Assembly: GCA_002402945.1 (NCBI GenBank) | Contig: DHGV01000068.1 | Span: 1-18,596, forward strand | Direction of reading: 5' to 3' | DNA: 18,596 nt | Source: Pelotomaculum sp. UBA4789 | GTDB taxonomy: Bacteria; Bacillota; Desulfotomaculia; Desulfotomaculales; Pelotomaculaceae | Shown here: positions 1 through 6,183 of the stretch, piece after piece | Position numbering within the stretch: the stretch's first letter is position 1 | Layout of the letters: every line of letters starts with the position of its first letter | The notes under the pieces: generated by a model | Databases searched by the model: none | Told to the model about the DNA's origin: nothing | What the model saw: the letters and a program-made list of their open reading frames with translations, nothing else | Position numbers and translations under genes: made by a program

Positions 1-870
1 GAAAACTTCCGCCGGGCGATCACCCCTGGTACAAAAGCACTGTACGCCGAGTCCAGCGGCAACCCGAAGCTGGATGTGATCGATTTTCAGGCGGTGGCGG
101 ACATTGCCCATGCGGCCGGTATCCCGTTTGTGGTGGATAACACCGTGCCCACACCTTTTCTTTGCCGGCCGCTGGAGCACGGCGCGGATATCGTGGTGCA
201 TTCCGCGACCAAGTTTATCGGCGGGCACGGCACCTCCATCGGCGGGATCATTGTGGACGGGGGGAAATTTAACTGGGCAAACGGCAAATTTCCGCAGTTT
301 ACCGAGCCTGATCCCACCTATCACGGTGTAGTCTATACGGAAGCTTTTGGGCCGGCAGCGTTTATCGGCAAGGCGAGGGTGCACCTGCTGAGGGACCTGG
401 GGCCGTGCCTGAGCCCGTTTAACGCCTTCCTGCTGCTGCAGGGGCTGGAAACCCTGCCGCTGCGGATGGAGCGGCACTGCGGGAACGCGCTGGCAGTGGC
501 AAAGTTTTTGGAAAAGCACCCGCAGGTTTCCTGGGTTAATTATCCGGGCCTGCCCCAGCACCAGTCGTACGAACTGGCCAAAAAATACTACCGCGGCGGC
601 TTCGGCGCGCTGCTGACCTTCGGCATCAAAGGGGGCCAGGGGCCGGCCAGGCGTTTTATCGAAGCGCTGGAAATCTTCTCGCTGGTGGCGAATATCGGCG
701 ATGCCAAATCGCTGGTCATCCACCCGGCTTCAACCACCCACCAGCAGCTCAATGCGGCGGAGTGCCTGGAAACCGGGGTAACTGATGACCTGATCCGCCT
801 GTCCGTCGGGATCGAAACCATCGACGACCTGCTGTCAGACCTGGATCAAGCCCTCGGCGCCAGTTGTTGA
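1..870 (+). CDS. metY: O-acetylhomoserine sulfhydrylase, 3' part
   Basis: The frame is open from the first base of the window, so the 5' end lies outside; 289 codons remain of a family usually about 420-430 residues long. It is a PLP enzyme of the Cys/Met metabolism family (fold type I). The motif HSATKFIGGHG carries the PLP-binding lysine at codon 211-213, VVDNT is seen upstream, and the end (SVGIETIDDLLSDLDQAL) is typical of O-acetylhomoserine aminocarboxypropyltransferases. It would make homocysteine (or methionine) from O-acetylhomoserine and sulfide (or methanethiol) in the cytoplasm. The next gene is a MetA predicted to supply O-acetylhomoserine, which supports MetY over cystathionine gamma-synthase. 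The last 38 coding bases belong to a 48-bp tandem duplication, so a copy of the gene end, stop included, lies just downstream. Family assignment is secure; the acyl substrate is inferred. Confidence 0.93.
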   Translation, partial: ENFRRAITPGTKALYAESSGNPKLDVIDFQAVADIAHAAGIPFVVDNTVPTPFLCRPLEHGADIVVHSATKFIGGHGTSIGGIIVDGGKFNWANGKFPQFTEPDPTYHGVVYTEAFGPAAFIGKARVHLLRDLGPCLSPFNAFLLLQGLETLPLRMERHCGNALAVAKFLEKHPQVSWVNYPGLPQHQSYELAKKYYRGGFGALLTFGIKGGQGPARRFIEALEIFSLVANIGDAKSLVIHPASTTHQQLNAAECLETGVTDDLIRLSVGIETIDDLLSDLDQALGASC

Positions 871-928
871 CTTATTGATTTGTCAGACCTGGATCAAGCC
901 CTCGGCGCCAGTTGTTGACTTATTGATT
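833..928. repeat. 48-bp perfect tandem duplication across the metY stop
   Basis: Bases 833-880 are repeated exactly at 881-928, and three further bases (TGT) continue the match. The unit covers the last codons of metY, its TGA stop and the TTGTTGACTTATTGATT segment after it. Translation ends in the first unit, so the second is non-coding. No target-site structure or transposase is seen. Slippage or unequal crossing-over at the TTGTTGAC/TTGATT motifs is the simplest explanation. Confidence 0.95.
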
Positions 929-952
929 TGTTGACTAACGTGCCTTGGTGTT

Positions 953-1093
953 GCAGGATCGGCTTCAGCCGACCACGTTGTGCGGATAAATCCGCACCTA
1001 CAAGCGGTGATATTTTCTGGTCTTGGGTGTGTTCTAACGTTGTAGGGCGGGTTTTAACCCGCCAAATCGTGACAAGAGAACCGTCCCCTTGAC
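953..1093 (+). repeat. Modular palindromic intergenic repeat, copy A
   Basis: This stretch fills much of the 295-bp gap between metY and metA. It is a string of small palindromes: TCGGCTTCAGCCGA (959-972), GTGCGGATAAATCCGCAC (980-997) and GGCGGGTTTTAACCCGCC (1046-1063), ending with AGAACCGTCCCC (1077-1088). The same modules in the same order recur at 10092-10209 and, inverted, at 12654-12835. It resembles REP/BIME-type intergenic mosaics. No SAM riboswitch or T-box was recognised in this gap. Confidence 0.88.
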
Positions 1094-1165
1094 ATGGTTT
1101 TGTTGAATAACGTGCCTGGCGCCATTTGTTGAAATGTTGAATTAACGAAGGAGAGTACTAGCGAT

Positions 1166-2083
1166 ATGCCTATTAAGATACCGGACAATTTGCCGGCTGC
1201 TGAAATCTTAACCAGCGAAAACATTTTCGTCATGGACGAAAAGCGCGCCTACAGCCAGGATATCAGGCCGCTGCGGATTGCCATTTTAAACCTGATGCCG
1301 CTTAAAAGCGTTACGGAAACCCAGCTGCTGCGGCTGCTGGGCAATTCACCCCTGCAGGTTGAGATTGTACTCCTGCACATGCAGAGCCACATCTCGAAGA
1401 ATACTTCCGAGGAATACCTGGCAAACTTCTATCAGACCTTTGCGGATATCAGGACGCAAAGATTTGACGGCATGATCATTACCGGGGCTCCGGTAGAACA
1501 GTTGGAATATGAAGAGGTCACTTACTGGGAAGAACTTCAGGAAATAATGGACTGGACCCGGCACAATGTCTTTTCAACCCTGCATATTTGTGTAGGCGCC
1601 CAGGCAGGCCTTTATCATCATTATGGAATATCCAAATATCCACTGGGAAAAAAGATGTTCGGGGTTTTTGCCCATACCCTCAACCGCCGGAATGTTCCGC
1701 TGCTGAGGGGTTTCGACGAAGAGTTCTTCGTGCCCCACTCCCGCCACAGTGAAATCAGAAGGGAGGATATCGAGAAAGTGGATGACCTGGAAATTTTATC
1801 CGAGTCGGAGGAAGCGGGGGTATATATCGTATCTTCCAAAGACGGTCGCCTGATCTTTGTGACCGGGCACTCCGAGTATGATCCCAACAGCCTGAAGGCC
1901 GAGTATGACCGGGATATAAACAAAGGATTGGCTATCGAGGTCCCCAGGAATTATTTTCCCGGCGATGATCCCAGTCAGCCCCCGCTGGTAAGGTGGCGCG
2001 GCCATGCCAACCTGCTTTTCACAAATTGGCTAAACTACCATGTCTACCAGGAGACCCCCTACGACCTGGACGAATTGAAATAA
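1166..2083 (+). CDS. metA: Homoserine O-acetyltransferase (MetA family)
   Basis: A 305-residue protein matching the full length of the MetA/HTS family. It transfers an acyl group from acyl-CoA to the hydroxyl of homoserine, the first committed step of methionine synthesis. The catalytic residues stand at their canonical positions: Cys142 (HICVGAQAG), His235 and Glu237 (TGHSEYD), with Lys47 and Arg249 also conserved. Position 111 is Glu in the loop GAPVEQL. In characterised MetA proteins Glu111 goes with acetyl-CoA use (Bacillus cereus type) and Gly with succinyl-CoA use (E. coli type), so O-acetylhomoserine is the predicted product even though automated tools often call this family succinyltransferase. 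The ATG is preceded by GAAGGAGA at 1147-1154. It lies downstream of metY, which would consume its product; a repeat-filled gap separates them, so co-transcription is unproven. Confidence 0.95.
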   Translation: MPIKIPDNLPAAEILTSENIFVMDEKRAYSQDIRPLRIAILNLMPLKSVTETQLLRLLGNSPLQVEIVLLHMQSHISKNTSEEYLANFYQTFADIRTQRFDGMIITGAPVEQLEYEEVTYWEELQEIMDWTRHNVFSTLHICVGAQAGLYHHYGISKYPLGKKMFGVFAHTLNRRNVPLLRGFDEEFFVPHSRHSEIRREDIEKVDDLEILSESEEAGVYIVSSKDGRLIFVTGHSEYDPNSLKAEYDRDINKGLAIEVPRNYFPGDDPSQPPLVRWRGHANLLFTNWLNYHVYQETPYDLDELK

Positions 2084-2199
2084 AGGTGTATCCCTGTCAA
2101 CATTAGAGAGGCCTGTTGAAAATCGCAGCGCTTAAGAAGCAGAAGTTATGCCGCAGGCAGCCTGATTTTCCGGAATTAATGATGGCAGCAGGAAGCAGA

Positions 2200-2236
2200 A
2201 GAACCATCCCCGTGCTTCCCCCGTGCTTCCCCTTTT
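2200..2236 (+). repeat. Degenerate AGAACCRTCCCC repeat with 11-bp tandem copy
   Basis: AGAACCATCCCC (2200-2211) differs by one base from the AGAACCGTCCCC module found elsewhere in the window. It runs into two copies of CCCGTGCTTCC (2209-2219, 2220-2230), then CC and a short T run. The site at 8692-8710 has the same order (AGAACCGTCCCC then TTGCTTCC). The rest of the 2084-2319 gap shows no convincing gene or terminator. Confidence 0.5.
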
Positions 2237-2319
2237 TCAGATTTTGGGGGGAGAATATAACCTGGCTATAGAATAATAAATAAATAACCGTACGCGTTTT
2301 GGATAGAAAGGGAGATCAT

Positions 2320-2757
2320 ATGCTTGTTCAGCATCTGGGGAATTACGAGTGGGAGAACGTGCTGATTCTTCCCTACAAGGAAGAGGGGACTCATTTTAAG
2401 AGTATTACCCGGCAAATTCTATCCACAGGGCTGGCAGATATTCCCTGCCAGCTGCGTTATTTTGAAATAGCGCCTGAAGGGTATTCTACCCTGGAGCGTC
2501 ACCGGCATGCCCACCTGGTGATTATATTTCGCGGCGCCGGGGAAGCGCTGCTGGGGGAAAAGATCTGCCAAATCCGGGAGAAGGACATTGTAACCATTCC
2601 CGCCCATACCTGGCATCAATTCAGGGCCACTGAAGGCACTCCGCTGGGTTTTCTATGTCTGGTAAACAATGATCGTGATAAGTCCATTTTACCTGCTGAG
2701 AATGATCTGGAATTGCTGCGCCGGGATCCGGATATAGCCGCATTCATAAGGAGTTGA
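2320..2757 (+). CDS. Small single-domain cupin protein
   Basis: A 145-residue protein with the two conserved cupin motifs. Motif 1 is GYSTLERHRHAHLV (about residues 53-66), with clustered histidines but without the usual glutamate. Motif 2 is IPAHTWHQF (about 92-100), giving the PxHxxH pattern with a third histidine. Such proteins fold as a beta barrel and often bind a divalent metal; the substrate cannot be deduced. I chose the ATG at 2320 because GAAAGGGAG (2306-2314) sits at a good distance, although an in-frame TTG at 2299 would add seven residues. The CoA-binding protein and RubisCO-like genes follow on the same strand, but a 200-bp gap with a large hairpin lies between, so membership of one operon is uncertain. 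Cytoplasmic; no signal peptide. Confidence 0.82.
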   Translation: MLVQHLGNYEWENVLILPYKEEGTHFKSITRQILSTGLADIPCQLRYFEIAPEGYSTLERHRHAHLVIIFRGAGEALLGEKICQIREKDIVTIPAHTWHQFRATEGTPLGFLCLVNNDRDKSILPAENDLELLRRDPDIAAFIRS

Positions 2758-2827
2758 ATTGTTAACTATTGCAATAGACGCCCATGCTCTGCGCGGCGCC
2801 ATTAGAGAAGAAAGGATAATTTTAAAT

Positions 2828-2888
2828 GTCCTTCTGAACGATAGTGAAGAATCTTGGGGTAAGATCCTTCGCTGCCGCTCAGGATGAC
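2828..2888. repeat. Imperfect 28-bp inverted repeat (hairpin)
   Basis: The arms are 2828-2855 and 2861-2888, with a five-base loop GGGGT. Comparing the left arm with the reverse complement of the right arm gives 21 of 28 matches, and most differences are transitions. The right arm contains AAGATCCTTCGCTG and CTCAGGATGAC, a kind of sequence I recognise from dispersed intergenic repeats in other genomes. There is no T-run, so it is not a typical terminator. Confidence 0.6.
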
Positions 2889-2957
2889 AATGCTAGAAGC
2901 ATATTTTGATGACATTACATAAAGCCTGTTTCAGAATAGAAACCGGGGAGGTTTGTT

Positions 2958-3413
2958 ATGGAATCAGGACTGACCGCAGCCCAAAAGGACCTTTACCAAA
3001 ACCCTGATACTATCCGAAAAATATTGAACGAATCCAGAACCATTGCCATTGTTGGTCTGTCAGCAGATCAGCAGAAGGCAAGCAATATGGTCGCAGCCTG
3101 CCTGCGTGCCGCGGGATACCGGATTATACCGGTAAATCCCAATGCAAAAACGATATTTGGCGAGAAGAGCTATCCGGACTTATCAAGTATTCCTGAACAT
3201 GTTGATTTGGTGAATATATTCAGGCCATCTGCGGACTGTCTGAAAATAGTTCAGGAAGCGATTTCCTGTAAAGCCGGCGCAGTGTGGCTGCAGCTCAGGA
3301 TAATTAACCTGGAAGCAGCTGAACTGGCGTTAAAGGCCGGGTTGCCGGTAGTAATGGATCTCTGCGCCAAAATTGAACACAAACTTTACGGCGGTTTGCC
3401 CGAGACGGAATGA
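2958..3413 (+). CDS. CoA-binding (Rossmann fold) domain protein, YccU type
   Basis: A 151-residue protein that is a stand-alone CoA_binding_2 domain. It has the nucleotide-binding strand and loop TIAIVGLSADQQKASNMV (about residues 28-45), the segments GYRIIPVNPNA and VDLVNIFRPS, and the family C-terminal motif AVWLQLRIINLEAA followed by VVMDLCAKIEH. Homologous domains form the CoA-binding part of acyl-CoA synthetases. Stand-alone members bind CoA or related nucleotides but mostly lack a proven function. GGGGAGG (2944-2950) precedes the ATG at good spacing. The stop is 27 bp before the RubisCO-like gene, which has its own strong ribosome binding site, so the two are probably co-transcribed and may work in the same process. 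Confidence 0.85.
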   Translation: MESGLTAAQKDLYQNPDTIRKILNESRTIAIVGLSADQQKASNMVAACLRAAGYRIIPVNPNAKTIFGEKSYPDLSSIPEHVDLVNIFRPSADCLKIVQEAISCKAGAVWLQLRIINLEAAELALKAGLPVVMDLCAKIEHKLYGGLPETE

Positions 3414-3440
3414 AGAACGGGCCGGACGGAGGCATTATAT

Positions 3441-4577
3441 ATGGAAAGGTTCTCTATCATTTACCGGCTGACGGGAACAGAAGCGGATGCCCGCGGCAAA
3501 GCTGAAGATATCTGCCTGGAGCAGACCGTAGAGTTCCCTGGCGAGCTGCTGCCCGAAGGCCATATCCGGGACAATATTGTTGGACGGATAGAAGAGTTCC
3601 TGCCGGATGGGACGAATGCTTACAGGGCTACTGTCAGCTTTGATATAGAATCCGCCGCCGGGGAACTGACCCAGCTATTAAACGTTATCTTTGGCAATAT
3701 CAGCATCAAGCCAGGTTACCGGGTAGAAGAAATCAGATTGCCGGAAGCACTGACTAAAACCTACCAGGGGCCAAGGTTCGGCAAAAGCGGACTGAGAGAG
3801 TGGCTGGGTGTGGCGGAACGGCCATTGCTTTTTTCAGCCCTTAAGCCCATGGGGATGTCCGTACGGGAGCTGGCCCGCCTGGCTTACCAGTTTGCCCTGG
3901 GCGGGATCGATATTATCAAAGACGACCATGGCCTTACGGATCAAAGCTTTGCTCCCTTTGACGAACGGGTCAGAGCCTGCGCTGAGGCAGTGGAAAGGGC
4001 AAACAGGGAAACCGGCCTGCACAGCATATATGTTGCCAATGTCACGGCGCCTTACGGTGAAATTATTCGGAGAGCCAGGTTTGCCAAGGAAAACGGCGCA
4101 CGGGGGCTGTTAATAGCGCCTGGTCTTGCAGGCTTTGATACGATGCGCTGTCTGGCCGAAGATGACACTATCGGCCTGCCTGTTTTCAGCCATCCGGCTG
4201 TGCTCGGAAGCTATGTGCTTAACCCGCAGCACGGTATATCTCACTTTGCATTATTCGGCCAGATAACCCGTTTGTCCGGAGCTGACGGGAGTATATATCC
4301 TAATTTTGGCGGCCGTTTTTCTTTCAGCCGGGAAGAATGCAGGGGCATCGTTCGGGGAACATCAGCTGCCATGGGGCATTTTAAAACCATTTTTCCTTGT
4401 CCCGGCGGCGGAATGAGTATCAGCAGTATCCCCGATATGATTAAGCTATATGGAGCAGACGTTATTTTCCTGGTAGGCGGAGGACTTTTCAAACATGGAC
4501 TGGATATAGTGGAGAACTGCCGTTACTTTCGCAGCCTGGTGGACAGTGTTGGCTGCAGACATGGGGATCGAAATTAA
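3441..4577 (+). CDS. RubisCO-like protein (form IV)
   Basis: A 378-residue protein with a RubisCO large-subunit fold: N-terminal domain to about residue 125, then the barrel. LKPMGMS holds Lys135, matching RubisCO Lys175, but the second lysine (Lys177) is Met137. GGIDIIKDDHG keeps the carbamylation lysine (Lys160, equivalent to 201) and Asp162 (203), but Glu204 is His163. His251 (294) is kept, while Arg295 is Pro252. The loop-6 region reads YPNFGGRFS, so Lys334 is missing (probably Arg292). The Ser379 region reads CPGGG, and the phosphate-site LVGGG is kept (344-348). Without loop-6 lysine and Glu204 it should not fix CO2. Known form IV proteins act as enolases, isomerases or decarboxylases on sugar phosphates, several in methionine salvage. 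GGAGG (3428-3432) precedes the ATG. The sulfur-gene neighbours suggest, but do not prove, a sulfur-salvage role. Confidence 0.9.
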   Translation: MERFSIIYRLTGTEADARGKAEDICLEQTVEFPGELLPEGHIRDNIVGRIEEFLPDGTNAYRATVSFDIESAAGELTQLLNVIFGNISIKPGYRVEEIRLPEALTKTYQGPRFGKSGLREWLGVAERPLLFSALKPMGMSVRELARLAYQFALGGIDIIKDDHGLTDQSFAPFDERVRACAEAVERANRETGLHSIYVANVTAPYGEIIRRARFAKENGARGLLIAPGLAGFDTMRCLAEDDTIGLPVFSHPAVLGSYVLNPQHGISHFALFGQITRLSGADGSIYPNFGGRFSFSREECRGIVRGTSAAMGHFKTIFPCPGGGMSISSIPDMIKLYGADVIFLVGGGLFKHGLDIVENCRYFRSLVDSVGCRHGDRN

Positions 4578-4620
4578 TTATAAGATAGTTTGAATTATTA
4601 TCATTATTTTGCTGAAACAG

Positions 4621-4664
4621 ATCTGCCGCAAGAAAAATATCTGGCGGCAGATTTTTTGTTTTTG
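4621..4664 (+). terminator. Rho-independent terminator after the RubisCO-like gene
   Basis: The nine-base arms ATCTGCCGC (4621-4629) and GCGGCAGAT (4644-4652) are perfectly complementary and are followed by TTTTTTG TTTTT. It lies 43 bases after the stop and closes the CoA-binding/RubisCO-like unit before the cysK promoter. Confidence 0.9.
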
Positions 4665-4666
4665 TA

Positions 4667-4693
4667 TTGACAAAATAATCTTTAGGATATAAT
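4667..4693 (+). promoter_or_regulatory. Sigma-A-type promoter for cysK
   Basis: A perfect TTGACA (4667-4672) and a perfect TATAAT (4688-4693) lie directly after the terminator, but with a short 15-base spacer; a weaker TAATAT two bases on would give 17. Transcription would start near 4700, leaving a leader of about 210 bases before cysK, which fits regulation in the untranslated region. Confidence 0.65.
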
Positions 4694-4717
4694 ATCTAAT
4701 AAACACATTAAAATAGT

Positions 4718-4750
4718 ATACTTTAATATTATACTAAAATACTAAAGTAT
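4718..4750. promoter_or_regulatory. AT-rich inverted repeat, possible operator or leader hairpin
   Basis: ATACTTTAATATT (4718-4730) and AATACTAAAGTAT (4738-4750) are inverted copies with 12 of 13 positions matching and a seven-base spacer. The element lies about 20 bases downstream of the likely cysK start site. Its place suggests a repressor operator (for example an Rrf2-type sulfur regulator such as CymR) or a weak leader hairpin. No match to a known operator consensus is claimed. Confidence 0.45.
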
Positions 4751-4765
4751 CATGAGGGCGGATAA

Positions 4766-4807
4766 ATGATCATTTATATTTGTTCATGTCCCAATGTGAT
4801 CTGGTAA
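4766..4807 (+). CDS. Candidate Cys-containing leader peptide upstream of cysK
   Basis: A 13-codon frame, MIIYICSCPNVIW, begins at an ATG eight bases after GAGG (4754-4757) inside the cysK leader. It contains Cys-Ser-Cys; cysteine is the product of the downstream enzyme and serine its distant precursor. Cysteine-rich leader peptides that regulate cysteine genes are known in mycobacteria. No classical attenuator with a T-run was found between this frame and cysK, so any control would be translational or through another mechanism. Frames this short also arise by chance, hence the low confidence. Confidence 0.3.
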   Translation: MIIYICSCPNVIW

Positions 4808-4910
4808 ATAGATATCCATGTTGTCGTGCTGCAGCATTAGTGAATGAAAAGCAATATTTCCAATGGCATTCTGAATAAAAAAATTACTAAAATCAGGGAG
4901 GTAAGAATCA

Positions 4911-5843
4911 ATGGCTAAAATCGCAAATAACCTGACAGATTTAATCGGTAATACTCCGCTTCTTAAGTTGAGCCGGGTGACCGCGGGACTGGAGGCGGAT
5001 GTTGTGGTCAAGCTCGAGTCCTTTAACCCCGCCGGCAGCGTTAAAGACCGGATCGGGTACAGCATGATCAAGGATGCTGAAGAAAAGGGCCTGCTTAAAA
5101 AAGATAGTGTGATCATTGAACCAACCAGCGGCAACACGGGTATCGCCCTGGCTTTCGTGGCTGCGGCCAAGGGTTACAGGCTGATCCTGACCATGCCCGA
5201 AACCATGAGCGTGGAGCGCCGGAACCTTTTAAAAGCCTATGGCGCCGAGCTTGTATTAACACCCGGAGCGGACGGTATGAAGGGAGCTATCAAGAAAGCC
5301 GAGGAACTAACGGCGCAGATGCCCAACGCTTTTTTGCCCAATCAGTTTAAAAACCCGGCTAATCCTGAGATCCACCGCCTTACCACGGCGGAAGAAATCT
5401 GGTTGGATACAGACGGCCGGGTGGATATTGTGATCAGCGGTGTTGGCACCGGAGGCACCGTCACAGGTATCAGCGAAGTAATCAAGAAACGCAAACCCAG
5501 CTTTAAAGCAATTGCCGTGGAACCGCTGGATTCCCCGGTGCTGTCCGGCGGAAAGCCCGGACCCCACAAGATCCAGGGTATCGGCGCCGGTTTTATCCCG
5601 GACGTGCTGAACCAGGGGATCATAGACGAGATTTTTAAAGTCAGGAATGAGGAAGCTTTTGAAACCGGGCAGCGGCTGGCCCGGGAAGAAGGACTGCTGG
5701 TGGGTATTTCCTCCGGCGCGGCGGTTTTTGCGGCCCTGCAGGTTGCCAAACGGCCTGAGAACAAAGGCAAATTGATAGTAGCGATATTGCCGGATACCGG
5801 TGAAAGATATTTAAGCACAGCATTGTTCCAGGAACTGAAGTGA
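4911..5843 (+). CDS. cysK: Cysteine synthase (O-acetylserine sulfhydrylase A type)
   Basis: A 310-residue fold type II PLP enzyme that makes cysteine from O-acetylserine and sulfide. The PLP lysine is Lys45 in NPAGSVKDR; the substrate loop is TSGNTG (72-77); the phosphate-binding loop is GTGGT (179-183); SSGAA (267-271) provides the serine near the pyridine nitrogen. GPHKIQGIGAGFIP (217-230) is the hallmark of CysK proper rather than CysM or cystathionine beta-synthase. Length and C-terminal YLSTALF are typical. AGGGAGG (4895-4901) precedes the ATG. It seems monocistronic, with its own promoter, a leader of about 210 bases holding an inverted repeat and a possible leader peptide, and a terminator at 6013-6048. 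No serine acetyltransferase gene (cysE) is in the window. Confidence 0.97.
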   Translation: MAKIANNLTDLIGNTPLLKLSRVTAGLEADVVVKLESFNPAGSVKDRIGYSMIKDAEEKGLLKKDSVIIEPTSGNTGIALAFVAAAKGYRLILTMPETMSVERRNLLKAYGAELVLTPGADGMKGAIKKAEELTAQMPNAFLPNQFKNPANPEIHRLTTAEEIWLDTDGRVDIVISGVGTGGTVTGISEVIKKRKPSFKAIAVEPLDSPVLSGGKPGPHKIQGIGAGFIPDVLNQGIIDEIFKVRNEEAFETGQRLAREEGLLVGISSGAAVFAALQVAKRPENKGKLIVAILPDTGERYLSTALFQELK

Positions 5844-6012
5844 TCCGCGGGGAAATACCGGCGCAGCTTATGACGGGAGGAAAACGGTATTCCATTTGTT
5901 TACTGCAAACGTGCGATTCCCAAGAAAGTGGATTGACCAATTGGCTGCCATTCTTTTTATCCCTCGAAGAAACAGGCCGCATATAAGGGGTAATTTAATA
6001 TAGGATATGTAT

Positions 6013-6048
6013 ACGACAGGTGGGATAGCTCTCTGCTGTCGTTTTTTT
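6013..6048 (+). terminator. Rho-independent terminator downstream of cysK
   Basis: ACGACAG (6013-6019) pairs perfectly with CTGTCGT (6036-6042) and runs into seven T residues. It lies 170 bases after the cysK stop and before the AT-rich region ahead of copA. Between 5844 and 6012 no convincing gene was found. Confidence 0.8.
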
Positions 6049-6183
6049 ATATATATGGATATAATATTAATAAATAGGTAAGAATATATTTATAAATCTG
6101 AAACACTTTACCTGTAAGATAAGTAATTGGGAAGAGCGGGTACATATAATTACAGCGATCCAGCCGTGGAAGGACTGGTTTTG

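Noticed and set aside
953..1093. CRISPR array or transposon remnant
   Set aside because: No regular direct repeats with spacers and no transposase sequence; the structure is a set of different palindromes.
871..1165. SAM riboswitch or T-box upstream of metA
   Set aside because: No S-box core, T-box motif or T-run terminator was found; the stems present belong to the palindromic repeat.
3441..4577. Genuine CO2-fixing RubisCO
   Set aside because: Loop-6 lysine, Lys177 and Glu204 equivalents are replaced, the protein is short (378 residues), and no phosphoribulokinase or small subunit gene is nearby.
4694..4910. T-box or classical attenuator in the cysK leader
   Set aside because: No T-box motif and no GC-rich hairpin followed by T residues were found; TGCTGCAGCA near 4828 is a short palindrome only.
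5870..5986. A 38-codon frame (ATG 5870) between cysK and its terminator
   Set aside because: No ribosome site ahead of the ATG, no recognisable motif and no second line of evidence; treated as chance.
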